Program-made: the position numbers and the translations under genes
Part shown: in pieces, positions 26,163-34,313 of the stretch
How positions within the stretch are numbered: position 1 is the first letter of the stretch
Layout of the letters: every line of letters begins with the position of its first letter
The notes under the pieces: model-generated
What the model was told of the DNA's origin: nothing
The model's input: the letters and a program-made list of their open reading frames with translations, nothing else
Databases searched by the model: none
Source: Saccharopolyspora dendranthemae
Lineage (GTDB): Bacteria > Actinomycetota > Actinomycetes > Mycobacteriales > Pseudonocardiaceae
NCBI RefSeq assembly: GCF_007829955.1
Contig: NZ_VIWX01000005.1
Coordinates: 186,001 to 250,000 of the forward strand
Length of the DNA stretch: 64,000 nt
Reading direction: 5' to 3'

Positions 26163-26420
26163 TCAGTCGCGGTGGTGGTTGGTTCGGTGGATGCGGCGGG
26201 CGGCGTTGATGGCCCGGCGGCCGGGCCGAAGTCGGAGGCCGGTGCCGTTGCAGCGCCGACAGAGGCGGATCGCGCGGCCGAACGGGGAGCGGAGCTTTCC
26301 GCCGCCTCGACAGGTGCGGCAGGCCTTGAACGGCCAGAACCAGCACGTCACGCCGTAACCGAAAGTGACCAACAGGAGTGTGAGGAGCAGGACGGTGCTA
26401 GCGGAGTCGGTGGGGGTCAC
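26163..26420 (-). CDS. Small membrane protein with CxxC zinc-ribbon-like motif
   Basis: 85 residues: one membrane segment near the N-terminus (VLLLTLLLVTFGYGVTCWFW), then two CxxC pairs (CRTCRGG and CRRCNGTG) like a DnaJ-type zinc ribbon, then a very basic tail. Start GTG 26420 with GGAGG six bases upstream. Similar small proteins accompany tra genes of AICEs; the function is unknown. Confidence 0.75.
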   Translation of the reverse strand: MTPTDSASTVLLLTLLLVTFGYGVTCWFWPFKACRTCRGGGKLRSPFGRAIRLCRRCNGTGLRLRPGRRAINAARRIHRTNHHRD

Positions 26421-26511
26421 AGATGGCCTCCAGGGCGGTTTTTGGGCGCACTGGCCCGCAGCGCGCTAGGAGCTAGGGCGCTGGTCGTGGTGGAGATGGG
26501 GCGCTAGCGGG

Positions 26512-26551
26512 GCCGCTAGGTCTAGCGGGTAGGTCGGCTAGACCTAGCGGC
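26512..26551. repeat. CTAG-rich perfect inverted repeat downstream of traB
   Basis: Perfect 15-bp arms (26512-26526, 26537-26551; GCCGCTAGGTCTAGC and its complement) around a ten-base centre. Further GCTAG copies lie at 26465-26510. It starts ten bases after the TraB stop, so it may be its terminator, or part of a transfer/replication site. Confidence 0.7.
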
Positions 26552-26561
26552 GTTGCTGGGC

Positions 26562-28757
26562 TTAGCCAGCACCCCGCCCGCTGTCACGCTGCGTGTGGGT
26601 TTCGGCGACGTCGGCGCGGTGGAAGCCACGCCGGTTGCGGCCAGTGCCGGCGGCATCGGTGCCCCAGATCTGGCGGTTGACCCGCACGCCGTGGCGCTTG
26701 AGCGCGGCGGTCAACTCGTCGGGCTCCCACTCGCCGTAGACCTCGGGGCGCAGTTCGGCGAGGCGGGACACCGCGGTTTCGTTCCACACCTTCGCCTCGG
26801 CCTCGCCGAACACCGCCAGGATGTCTTCCAACAACGTGTCCTTCCGGGACGCCGTCTCATCGACGTCGGAGGTTTCGCCGATGGCGTGGCCGGTGAGGGT
26901 GCCGGCCTGTTCGCGGAGGGTGCGGGCGTAGGCGGCGACCTTCTCCGAGGCCGGGCCGTCCAAACCGGCGACGGTGCGCACGATCTGGGCGTCGGAGCCT
27001 TCTCCGACGAGGTAGCCGATGCCCTTGTCCGCCCACGCGAACGTCGTGGCTCGGACGCCCTGCTTGTACTTGGAGGTGCCGAGGACCATGTCGTTTTCGG
27101 TCTGGCCCTGCACCTTCAAGCAGAACCGCGTGGAGACGTTCGCCGAGATGCCGGTGGGCAGGCTCTTGGCGTCGGGGCGCTGGGTGGCCAGCATGAGCAC
27201 GATCCCCAGAGCTGGGCCTCGTTTGACCAGGTCGGTGCAGATGGCCTCGAACTCGTCGCCATGGTCGGGGTGCTCGAACCACATCTGGCACTCGTCCACC
27301 CCGATGACGATCGGGTGCAGACCCAGGGACTTCTTGCCGGCCAGCTCCGGGGTGACCTTGTTCTCCGGGGACAGACCTTGCTTGGCCAGCTTTCGGATGA
27401 GGTCGGACCGACGCCGCATCTCATCGCGGATGCGTCGCAGTTCAACGATGGCCTTCTCGATTTCCTCGTCGTCGTCGCCGACACCGTGGGCGTGGGTGAC
27501 CTTCTCCAAGGGGTCGAGGTCGCCGGTGCCCTTGAGGTCGTAGGTATGCAACTCGGCACGCGGGTCGAGCGCGGCGATGAGCAGCAGCTCGCGCAGCGCG
27601 AAAGTCTTGCCCATACGCGGGATCGCCCCGATCGCCACCGAGGTGAACATCAGCCGGAGGTCGACCCACCGTCCACGCTGGTCAGTGCCGAAGGGTTGGG
27701 GCTGGAAGAGGTCGACACGGACGCCCTTACGCAGCGCCCAAGCGGGTTGCTTGGCCTTGCGCATGTCCTGATCCCCCACCCAGAGGATCATCCGGGCGGC
27801 GTGCTCGGCGTTGTCGGCCTCGGGCCACACGCACCCCACCGGCCGACGCAAACCGGAGGCGAGCTTTTCGCGCTTGTCCATGATGTCGCCCGGCGTCACC
27901 CCGTGCGGCAGGTCCACATCCGCACGCCACCCCTTGCCATCACGCGAAATCGGCTTGGGGAACCCGATTCCCTCGCCGCCCTTGCCCATCGCCTGGTTGA
28001 TCCCCGAAATGCCCAGAGAGTTCAGCGCGATTTCGACGGCGTTGCTGGTCAGCTTCGGCACCTTCGTCGCCTCCACCGCACGGGAAGCGATCGGCTGATC
28101 CGCCGGCGCTCCCAACCAGCCCACCGCGCCCAGGGCGCCGGCCACGATCGCGTACTGCACCAGCTCGGGCAGGAACGCCCTGCCGAGGAAGAACGCCGCC
28201 AGCGCGGTCGCGCCCAGGCCCACGGTGGCGTAGACCCGGCCCCGGACCCGGCTATCACGCTGGCTCGACAACCGGAGGTATTCGGCGGCATCCGCGCGGT
28301 CAGCGGCAGCGTGGCGAACGGTCCGGCCTTCGGCGTCGGTCACCCACCGCAGAAACCCACCCAGCAGCCGCAGGGTCCCTTGTGGAACGCGGATCAGGAT
28401 GCGGGCGATGTAGACCGGGCAGCGCACCGCGTGGAAGGCGAAGGTGTGGCCGGCGTACCCGACCGCCCACTTCGCGGTCTCCTGGAACTCCTCGACGCTG
28501 CTCGCCCAGCCAGGCAGGACCGGTTCCCGCTTCTCGTGGCGGACCAGGCTCGACCCCGCCTCGGCGGTCTGGGACTGGTCGACCTGCGGGGCCTGGTCCT
28601 CGTCGACCAGCTCACCATCGATGACCTGCTGCTCCGACTCGCCCTCGTCGCGGGTCTGGTCGTGGTTGAGGCGTTCGGAGGGGAAGCGCAGCACCCGCGC
28701 CTGCTCGCCGTCCTGGTGCTCGTCGTCGGGCCTGTGGTTCTGGGGCTGTTCGGTCAT
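26562..28757 (-). CDS. traB: TraB-type FtsK/SpoIIIE conjugative DNA translocase
   Basis: 731 residues. Residues 1-100 are acidic and soluble, with hydrophobic segments about 176-193 and 199-215. The motor domain has Walker A GAIPRMGKT (377-385) and Walker B PIVIGVDE (482-489), followed by LATQRPDAKSLPTGI, a typical FtsK/TraB signature. The C-terminus (about 660-731) looks like a winged-helix domain that would read the clt site. As in pSAM2-type elements, this single protein would move double-stranded DNA between hyphae. ATG 28757 has GGGAGGT upstream and overlaps the preceding gene (ATGA). Confidence 0.93.
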   Translation of the reverse strand: MTEQPQNHRPDDEHQDGEQARVLRFPSERLNHDQTRDEGESEQQVIDGELVDEDQAPQVDQSQTAEAGSSLVRHEKREPVLPGWASSVEEFQETAKWAVGYAGHTFAFHAVRCPVYIARILIRVPQGTLRLLGGFLRWVTDAEGRTVRHAAADRADAAEYLRLSSQRDSRVRGRVYATVGLGATALAAFFLGRAFLPELVQYAIVAGALGAVGWLGAPADQPIASRAVEATKVPKLTSNAVEIALNSLGISGINQAMGKGGEGIGFPKPISRDGKGWRADVDLPHGVTPGDIMDKREKLASGLRRPVGCVWPEADNAEHAARMILWVGDQDMRKAKQPAWALRKGVRVDLFQPQPFGTDQRGRWVDLRLMFTSVAIGAIPRMGKTFALRELLLIAALDPRAELHTYDLKGTGDLDPLEKVTHAHGVGDDDEEIEKAIVELRRIRDEMRRRSDLIRKLAKQGLSPENKVTPELAGKKSLGLHPIVIGVDECQMWFEHPDHGDEFEAICTDLVKRGPALGIVLMLATQRPDAKSLPTGISANVSTRFCLKVQGQTENDMVLGTSKYKQGVRATTFAWADKGIGYLVGEGSDAQIVRTVAGLDGPASEKVAAYARTLREQAGTLTGHAIGETSDVDETASRKDTLLEDILAVFGEAEAKVWNETAVSRLAELRPEVYGEWEPDELTAALKRHGVRVNRQIWGTDAAGTGRNRRGFHRADVAETHTQRDSGRGAG

Positions 28758-29611
28758 TGCTGCACCTCCCGGTGGTCGTCGGTGTCCTTGATCAGGTGGG
28801 CCAAGCCCGCGCCCATGCCGAGCACGGCCACGGGCAGACAGGCCACAGCGGCGGTGATCAGCCAGGGCGCGGAGGTCATGCCGGCGGCCTTCATAAGGTG
28901 GAACGCGATCTGGCCCAGTGCTCCGAGAGCGAGCGAGCCGAGCGCGGAGTACTTGGCGAACCGGCGGGCGCGGGGCGGGACTTGGCCGGAGAGCCAGACG
29001 CGGAGGGCGTAGGCGGCGTAGGTCTCCACCCCGATCGGCAACGTGATCGCGGTGTTGATCGCGAATCCATCGGCGATGCCGGGCAGGGGGTGGACGATGC
29101 CGAACCCGGTGAGCTGGCCGAGTCCGACCCAGCCGGACCAGATCGCCACGAACGCCGGCAGTGCCAGCAGCATCACCGGCCACACCGCCACCGGCCGCGA
29201 CCTCTCGCCTTCGGCGGGCTTGGCCGGGTCTGCGGCGGGTGTGATCGGCTCGGACCGCTCCTCGCGTTCGGGCTCCGGCTGTTCCGCCGAGACCCGCTCG
29301 GGCTCTGCGACCGGTTCCACCTCGGTGGACTCGCCCTCGGTCCTGGTGGATTCGGCGTCGTGGGTTTCGGTGGGTTCGGTTTCGACCGAGGCGGAGTCGG
29401 TGACCACGTGCAGACCGACGGGGTTGGGAGCCTTGGTCTGGCGCTCCTGGGCCAGGTGCGCCAGGAGGTCGCGGGCCTTGGGCGCCCCGATTCGCAGCTC
29501 GGCCATCAACTGGTTGCGGCTCGGAATCCGCCCCAGGTTCTTAACCAACTGGCGGGCCTGCGGCAGCAGCTCGGCGACCGGTACGGGGTAGGAGCTCTTG
29601 GCGGTGGTCAT
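28754..29611 (-). CDS. SpdB-like membrane protein (intramycelial spread)
   Basis: 285 residues. The first 65 residues look like a winged-helix domain (LVKNLGRIPSRNQLMAELRI). Residues about 70-135 are acidic and disordered, and the second half has about four membrane segments (WPVMLLALPAFVAIWSGWVG and others). This layout matches SpdB/DUF2637-like proteins that sit between traB and small membrane genes in AICEs and help plasmid spread in the mycelium (known for the family). It overlaps traB and the upstream small gene by four bases each. Confidence 0.8.
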   Translation of the reverse strand: MTTAKSSYPVPVAELLPQARQLVKNLGRIPSRNQLMAELRIGAPKARDLLAHLAQERQTKAPNPVGLHVVTDSASVETEPTETHDAESTRTEGESTEVEPVAEPERVSAEQPEPEREERSEPITPAADPAKPAEGERSRPVAVWPVMLLALPAFVAIWSGWVGLGQLTGFGIVHPLPGIADGFAINTAITLPIGVETYAAYALRVWLSGQVPPRARRFAKYSALGSLALGALGQIAFHLMKAAGMTSAPWLITAAVACLPVAVLGMGAGLAHLIKDTDDHREVQQ

Positions 29612-29892
29612 CGGCCCACCCCCACCGGGAGCCGCGGAGCAGGGACCCGAGACCCCAGCTCCTCAACAACGGCCATGACAAGCCGCAACGCGACACCGAG
29701 GCCGAACAGCCCAACGCCGAGGGTGCGGGCGATACCGGAGGCCACCGCCAGGGCGAAGAGCACGACCAGCGGCAGGACGGTCACGACGGTGACCCGCAGC
29801 AGCCCGGTGGCCGTCAGCAGCACCAGCGGCAGCACCACAAGGACAAACAGCTTGATCAGCAGGTACAGCGCGCTCATCAGCAGGGTCTTCAT
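29608..29892 (-). CDS. Small two-to-three-span membrane protein (Spd-like)
   Basis: 94 residues, almost wholly hydrophobic (MKTLLMSALYLLIKLFVLVV, then TVLPLVVLFALAVASGIART). First gene of the tightly overlapped spd-traB set; its stop overlaps the next start by four bases. Probably part of the spread machinery; no catalytic motif. Confidence 0.75.
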   Translation of the reverse strand: MKTLLMSALYLLIKLFVLVVLPLVLLTATGLLRVTVVTVLPLVVLFALAVASGIARTLGVGLFGLGVALRLVMAVVEELGSRVPAPRLPVGVGR

Positions 29893-30013
29893 CGCACACC
29901 CCCAGAGGGGTTGGTGGCGATCGCTAGCATCAGAGATCTCCTAACGGTTGGTTGATCGGTGGGAGACCCGGCCCAGCAGTTGGTTTGGCGACTGGCCTGC
30001 TGGGTCGGGTGCA

Positions 30014-30553
30014 TCAAAAAGCCCACGTGGTCTCGCCGCCGTCGACACGCTCGGCAGCCCGAAACAGGGCTTCGGCCATCAAGGCGTCATTGCGGTGATC
30101 CGCCCAATAGGCCTCATCCCGCGCCGCGCACGGCCCGTACCGCTGGACGTACTCCCGGGCCTGCCGGTCGCACCGCAGCTCGCGCCGCGTCTCCTCCGAC
30201 GCACTCGACTCGGCCGTCTCCTCGGCCGGTTCGGCGTGCTCGACCTGCAAGGGCTTGCCGGTGATCTGGGAACGCCACGGCCCCTTCTTGCCCTGAAGCC
30301 CCCAACGCTCCATCTCCAGATACGCCGCCGTGGGAACCTCATCAACGTGCGGCGGAGGCGCGTCGATCTCGAAGCGGAACGCACCGCACTCGCAGGTCCA
30401 CCGCACCGTCACCTCAGTGACCTGCTCACCCCGGCTGGGCTTGTGCCCCAGGCAGGTCAGCTCACGCCGCCGCCTAGCACCCCGAGAACCGTCCTCGGTC
30501 GAAAACTGCGACACCGGCCGCCCGGACAACAGCCAATTCAGCAACCCGTTCAC
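30014..30553 (-). CDS. AICE protein of unknown function with CxC motif
   Basis: 179 residues, not recognised. It has RRELTCLGHKP, WTCECGAFRFEIDAPPPHVDE (CxC followed by GxF, zinc-ribbon-like) and an acidic central stretch, and ends with ARDEAYWADHRNDALMAEAL. GTG 30553 overlaps the stop of the upstream gene (GTGA). It belongs to the minus-strand operon starting at 30858. Confidence 0.65.
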   Translation of the reverse strand: MNGLLNWLLSGRPVSQFSTEDGSRGARRRRELTCLGHKPSRGEQVTEVTVRWTCECGAFRFEIDAPPPHVDEVPTAAYLEMERWGLQGKKGPWRSQITGKPLQVEHAEPAEETAESSASEETRRELRCDRQAREYVQRYGPCAARDEAYWADHRNDALMAEALFRAAERVDGGETTWAF

Positions 30554-30858
30554 GCCGCCTCCCCGGAGTCCGCATCGGTGGTGACCAGCCGCAGCACGGC
30601 GCCGGCCTCGCGACGCTCGTAACGACGCAGCCGTGTGCGCTCCCCGGCGCCCAGCTCCGACCAGACGAAGGGCGCCACGGGCAGCTCGCCCAGTTCCTCG
30701 GCGATGACCTGATCCCAGTAGCTCCGCACCGCGTCCTGCTCGAACTCGCTGAGTTCGGCCTCGCAGTTCGCCAGCTCGGCACCGAACGAGGCGTAGACCT
30801 CGATGTCGTGCTGTTCGTGCAGGTCAGATGCGAATGCGTCGTAGTTGTGAGAGTGCAT
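30550..30858 (-). CDS. Small acidic AICE protein of unknown function
   Basis: 102 residues from ATG 30858 (AAGGAG eight bases upstream). Acidic and helical (YASFGAELANCEAELSEFEQ). It is the first gene of the minus-strand tra operon, and two AGCGC-N8-GCGCT dyads lie in its promoter region, shared with the divergent XRE gene. No known domain recognised. Confidence 0.65.
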   Translation of the reverse strand: MHSHNYDAFASDLHEQHDIEVYASFGAELANCEAELSEFEQDAVRSYWDQVIAEELGELPVAPFVWSELGAGERTRLRRYERREAGAVLRLVTTDADSGEAA

Positions 30859-30893
30859 CTCTCGGGCTCCTTCCTTGAGCGATGCGAGAACAT

Positions 30894-30997
30894 TAGCGCA
30901 ACTATTAGCGCTACGGAAGCGATGGAGGGTGACCACGGATAACTCCGGCTTGGGATTTCTCGGGGAACTGGGAACTTCAGCGCTAGGATTTGCGCTG
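30894..30997. promoter_or_regulatory. Two matching operator dyads between tra operon and XRE gene
   Basis: TAGCGC-N8-GCGCTA at 30894-30913 and CAGCGC-N8-GCGCTG at 30978-30997 share the same arms and spacing. They lie in the divergent promoter region of 30858 (minus) and 31024 (plus), so they are the likely binding sites of the XRE repressor at 31024. Confidence 0.65.
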
Positions 30998-31023
30998 ATA
31001 GGAGTGGGTCAACGGGAGGTGTC

Positions 31024-31353
31024 GTGGGCAAGGACTGGGACGCAGTAGCGACCGCAATCAACACCCGATTGGCGGAGCTCGACCTGACGCAGCGAGAGCT
31101 GTCCGAGCGGTCCGGGGTGAGTACCGCGACCCTGCGCCAGCTCCAGAACAACTACGAGCCGCGCCGACGCAGCCCGCGCCTTCTGGCTGCCATCTCCGAA
31201 GCACTCCGCTGGCCGTCCGACCACCTGGCCCAGGTCCTCGAAGGTGAGGCCCCGGAAGACGACGTGGACCTTCGGGCAGACGTCGTCCGACTTCGTCAAG
31301 AGGTAGCTGAGCTGCGGGAACGTCTCGTCGCGCTGGAGGGTAAGCAGGCCTGA
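31024..31353 (+). CDS. XRE-family repressor of the tra operon (putative)
   Basis: 109 residues. Helix-turn-helix at about 15-60 (LAELDLTQRELSERSGVSTA, then TLRQLQNNYEPRRRSPRLLA), then a C-terminal coiled coil (DLRADVVRLRQEVAELRERL) suited to dimerisation. GTG 31024 has GGGAGG upstream. Divergent from the tra operon with two matching dyads between, as for KorSA/TraR-type repressors that keep transfer genes silent (role inferred). Confidence 0.82.
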   Translation: MGKDWDAVATAINTRLAELDLTQRELSERSGVSTATLRQLQNNYEPRRRSPRLLAAISEALRWPSDHLAQVLEGEAPEDDVDLRADVVRLRQEVAELRERLVALEGKQA

Positions 31354-31359
31354 CATCGG

Positions 31360-31563
31360 TCAGCCGCCGATCGCTTGCAGGAACGTCGCCAGGGCGTCGC
31401 CCGCGCCGGCGAACTTCGTCCACAGGCCGCCGATCACGGTGGCGGACTCGACCGGCTGCTTGATGATCATCGATCCGACCGCGAACAGAACCAGGAAGCC
31501 GATCAGCTTCGGCATCACGCCGCCGCCGGCCTTCGGCATCATCGGAAACGCGTTCTTCGCCAT
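31360..31563 (-). CDS. Small AICE membrane protein
   Basis: 67 residues from ATG 31563 (GAGGAGG upstream): MPKLIGFLVLFAVGSMIIKQ forms one membrane segment, followed by a glycine-rich amphipathic tail. It resembles small Spd or pilin-like proteins of AICEs, but I cannot assign a family. Confidence 0.65.
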   Translation of the reverse strand: MAKNAFPMMPKAGGGVMPKLIGFLVLFAVGSMIIKQPVESATVIGGLWTKFAGAGDALATFLQAIGG

Positions 31564-31676
31564 AGTTGCCTCCTCGGTCAGCCCCGCCGCCGATTTGGTG
31601 GTCGGGGTTTTTCCGTCTCTGGCAACAAGTTCACCGCGAAACCGCGGACGTTCCCACGGGTCTTTCCGGGTCGGTT

Positions 31677-31707
31677 GCAGACGTCTTCGCAGCTCTATAA
31701 CGTCTGC
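31677..31707. promoter_or_regulatory. GCAGACGT/ACGTCTGC dyad with extra ACGTC copies
   Basis: Perfect 8-bp arms at 31677-31684 and 31700-31707. Two more ACGTCC copies at 31711 and 31732 lead up to the ATG at 31749. Likely operator of the XRE gene that follows or of the divergent small gene. Confidence 0.5.
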
Positions 31708-31748
31708 TCGACGTCCCAAAAGATCCTCAAAACGTCCCCGGGGTAGAG

Positions 31749-32489
31749 ATGGCGAACGAGCGTCTTCGCGCAGCGGTGCGCGCGGCCGGCCTCACGATTG
31801 AGGAGGTCGCCGCCAAGGTGCGAGTCGATGAGAAGACTGCCGGACGCTGGATCACCATGGAGCGGAAACCGCACCGGCAGACCCGGAGGAAGGTCGCTGA
31901 GCTGCTTGGCACGTCCGAGGTCCAGCTCTGGCCGTCCCTGGCGGAGGACCCGCACACCGCGCCGAACCAGGACGTTGAGCTGGTGCACCTGTTTCCGTCT
32001 CGCTCGGCTGTGCCGTTCGAGCTGTGGAACGAGTTGATCCACGGCGTCCAGGAGCGCATGGAGGTGCTGGTCTTCTCAGGACAGTTCCTCGTGGAGCAGC
32101 ACAACATCCTGCCCGTGATCAGGCGGAAAGCCGAAGAGGGCACGGTTTTTCGCTTCGCCGTGGGGGATGAGACCTCGTCGGCGGTAATCCAGCGCGCGAT
32201 CGAGGAGGGGACGACTGGAGGTTTGGAAGGCCGGATTCAGATGATGCGGCGCTATCTGAGCAAAGTTGCCGAGTTGGACAGCGTCGAGATCCGGACCCAC
32301 GGGACGATCCTCTACAACTCGATCTACCGGTTCGACGATCAGATGCTCGTCAACGGGCACGCCTTCGGCTCCCTCGCAGGTGAGAACCCCGTGCTGCATC
32401 TGCGGCGGGTGGACGACGGGCCGATGTGGGAGCACTACCTGCGGTCGTTCGAGCGCGTGTGGCAGGAAGCCACGCCGGAAACCGTTTGA
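31749..32489 (+). CDS. XRE-family regulator with DUF5919-like sensor domain
   Basis: 246 residues. N-terminal helix-turn-helix (MANERLRAAVRAAGLTIEEV, AAKVRVDEKTAGRWI). Residues about 80-246 (LVHLFPSRSAVPFELWNELI, MEVLVFSGQFLVEQHNILPV) form the domain found C-terminal to HTH in many AICE and plasmid regulators, PLD-like in fold but without the HKD motif. Eleven bases ahead of the Nudix gene, so the two form one unit. In pSAM2, a regulator next to the Nudix gene pif controls the element; a like arrangement is inferred here. Confidence 0.78.
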   Translation: MANERLRAAVRAAGLTIEEVAAKVRVDEKTAGRWITMERKPHRQTRRKVAELLGTSEVQLWPSLAEDPHTAPNQDVELVHLFPSRSAVPFELWNELIHGVQERMEVLVFSGQFLVEQHNILPVIRRKAEEGTVFRFAVGDETSSAVIQRAIEEGTTGGLEGRIQMMRRYLSKVAELDSVEIRTHGTILYNSIYRFDDQMLVNGHAFGSLAGENPVLHLRRVDDGPMWEHYLRSFERVWQEATPETV

Positions 32490-32500
32490 GGAGCACAACA

Positions 32501-32977
32501 GTGGCTCGTGTGGACTACTTCAACGACCCCAACGCACCGGCGGCCAACTCGGTCGTTCCATCGGTGACTGCAGCCATCCGCAACGATGCCGGCGACATCC
32601 TGCTGATCCACAAGATTGACAACGACCTGTGGGCGCTGCCGGGCGGTGGCCACGACGCCGGCGAATCCCTCACCGACACCGTGGTTCGCGAGGTCAAGGA
32701 GGAGACCGGCCTTGACGTCGAGGTCGTGCGCCTAGTCGGCACCTACACCAACCCCAACCACGTCATGGCCTATGACGATGGGGAAGTACGGCAGCAGTTC
32801 TCGCTGTGCTTCGAGGCCAAGTGGGTCGGCGGTCAGCCGCGCGAGGACGGCAGCGAAACGAAAGAGGTCCGCTGGGTCGCCCCAACGGACCTCGATCGCC
32901 TGAACATTCACACCTCGATGCGCCTGCGCATCGATCACGCTCTGGACGAGACTCGCACGCAGCCCTACTTGGGGTGA
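32501..32977 (+). CDS. Nudix hydrolase, Pif-like
   Basis: 158 residues from GTG 32501 (GAGGAG upstream). A full Nudix box runs from GGGHDAGESLTDTVV to REVKEETGL (Gx5Ex7REUxEExGU), with the metal-binding REVKEE. Nudix enzymes cleave nucleoside diphosphates linked to another group. In AICE pSAM2 the Nudix protein Pif gives transfer immunity against redundant entry, so an immunity role is plausible here. Its 3' end overlaps the convergent HD gene by 13 bases. Confidence 0.85.
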   Translation: MARVDYFNDPNAPAANSVVPSVTAAIRNDAGDILLIHKIDNDLWALPGGGHDAGESLTDTVVREVKEETGLDVEVVRLVGTYTNPNHVMAYDDGEVRQQFSLCFEAKWVGGQPREDGSETKEVRWVAPTDLDRLNIHTSMRLRIDHALDETRTQPYLG

Positions 32978-33528
32978 GACGCCAACCGCTGAGCGGTCAA
33001 GCGCTGTTCGGTGCGGAGGGCAGCTTCAGCAAGCACTGGACGCGCCTTGACCCACGTGCGGTGAACCGGGTCCTCGGGGGTGTAGCGGCTGAAAATCTCC
33101 TCGATCCGCTCGTCGTAGGTCAGACGTTGCCCCGCCGGCCCCGTGGTGAGGTCGGCTGTGACCAGGGCATCCAGCAACGCTGAATCCTCGAACGGAAACT
33201 CGGCCAGCTCGTCGGACATGCCGCGCTCGTCCGCCTCGAAGCGTGCCCCGGAGTGGTGTGCAACGAGGTTCACGATCACCTCGGGCCATTCCTGCTCGCG
33301 CAGGTACCGAGCGCCGTCGAGCGGGTGGAACTTGGTGTGCCCGATCTCGGGCGCATATCCGATGTCGTGCAGCCAAGCCGCGGCGACCAAGGTGTCTCGG
33401 TCCCTCGATGGCACGGCGTCTTTGAGCTCGGACGCGCGCGCGGCGACCGCCTGAACATGCTTCCAACGGCGCCCCAGCGGGGCCACGAAGTGTTCCGCGG
33501 TCTCGGCGGCTTGCTGGACCAGCTCCAT
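32965..33528 (-). CDS. HD-domain phosphohydrolase
   Basis: 187 residues with an HD metal-binding core: H-x in RRWKHVQAV, HD in AAAWLHDIGYAP, then VNLVAHHSGA and an Asp in DALVTADLTTG. HD proteins remove phosphate from nucleotides or second messengers. It starts at ATG 33528 and converges on the Nudix gene. Nudix-HD neighbours occur in many AICEs; whether it acts on the same nucleotides is unknown. Confidence 0.82.
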   Translation of the reverse strand: MELVQQAAETAEHFVAPLGRRWKHVQAVAARASELKDAVPSRDRDTLVAAAWLHDIGYAPEIGHTKFHPLDGARYLREQEWPEVIVNLVAHHSGARFEADERGMSDELAEFPFEDSALLDALVTADLTTGPAGQRLTYDERIEEIFSRYTPEDPVHRTWVKARPVLAEAALRTEQRLTAQRLASHPK

Positions 33529-33758
33529 GTGCGCTCACGCTACCTTTCACGGTCTCAATCGGTCATCGGCGAGTCGGGTTGTGCATCGGAGCCTGGTGAT
33601 TACGGAGCGCTGTGCCAGGCTCTCGCAGATCTTTTTGGGAGGCACGGCCTTGTCCTTGCCTCGCTGGTCAGTAGTGGTGTCGGCGATCTCATGGCCCGCT
33701 GAGAGCGCCGTACGCGGCTCGTTCGGGCAGGCCCGGAGGGGTGGGCGGGCATGGAACA

Positions 33759-33797
33759 CCGAGGGGCGCGGAGTTCGGGGCCATCCGCGCCCCTCGG
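33759..33797 (-). terminator. Terminator of the small-gene pair
   Basis: Perfect 13-bp stem (33759-33771 with 33785-33797), 13-base loop, directly beyond the stop at 33801. The rest of the 272-base gap 33529-33800 shows no gene I can support. Confidence 0.75.
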
Positions 33798-33800
33798 CTG

Positions 33801-33995
33801 CTAGGGGATCTCGGATGCAAGGTGTTCGGTGATGCAGCTTCGACAGGCGCGAGCCGAGATCGGGCGGTTGCTCTCGCCTGCGCTGAGGTCGCAGAGGGTG
33901 CGGCCGTGGTCGTCCTGGCGGCGTTCGTGTGCGACGCCGAGGTGATCGGTCCACACCTGGGCGTAGCGCTGCTCGGACTTGGTCGGGGCGCTCAC
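33801..33995 (-). CDS. Small AICE protein with CxxC, unknown
   Basis: 64 residues. It ends with ISARACRSCITEHLASEIP (CxxC) after TLCDLSAGESNR, giving three cysteines that could bind zinc. GTG 33995 overlaps the stop of the upstream gene (GTGA). Not recognised. Confidence 0.6.
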   Translation of the reverse strand: MSAPTKSEQRYAQVWTDHLGVAHERRQDDHGRTLCDLSAGESNRPISARACRSCITEHLASEIP

Positions 33996-34222
33996 GACTC
34001 GCCCTGCTTCCGGCAGATGAGGTCGCAGGCGTGGATGCGGGCGTACTCGCGCAGGCTCACCGCGACGCAGTCTTCGCAGGCCTGGGTGGGCTGGGTGCCG
34101 TAGTTGCCGACGGGCTGACCGCAGAAGGTGTCTCCGGTCCCGGCGTTGCGGATGTGGACGCAGCCGTCAGGGCTGGTCCACAGGCCCGCATCAAGCGGTG
34201 GCGTTGGTCGTGCCGCATCCAT
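33992..34222 (-). CDS. Small AICE protein with paired cysteines, unknown
   Basis: 76 residues. Cysteines occur in GCVHIRN, DTFCGQPVG, ACEDCVAVS and ACDLICRK, similar in layout to the next small protein, so the pair may be relatives that bind zinc. It starts at ATG 34222. Not recognised. Confidence 0.6.
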   Translation of the reverse strand: MDAARPTPPLDAGLWTSPDGCVHIRNAGTGDTFCGQPVGNYGTQPTQACEDCVAVSLREYARIHACDLICRKQGES

Positions 34223-34313
34223 GCACCCAACGCTGCCGAAACAACACTGCCCGTGACCTTGAATGCGGGGCTATGCGCATCAACTCAGCGCCGATGCGCA
34301 TAGCCAGGCGTGG

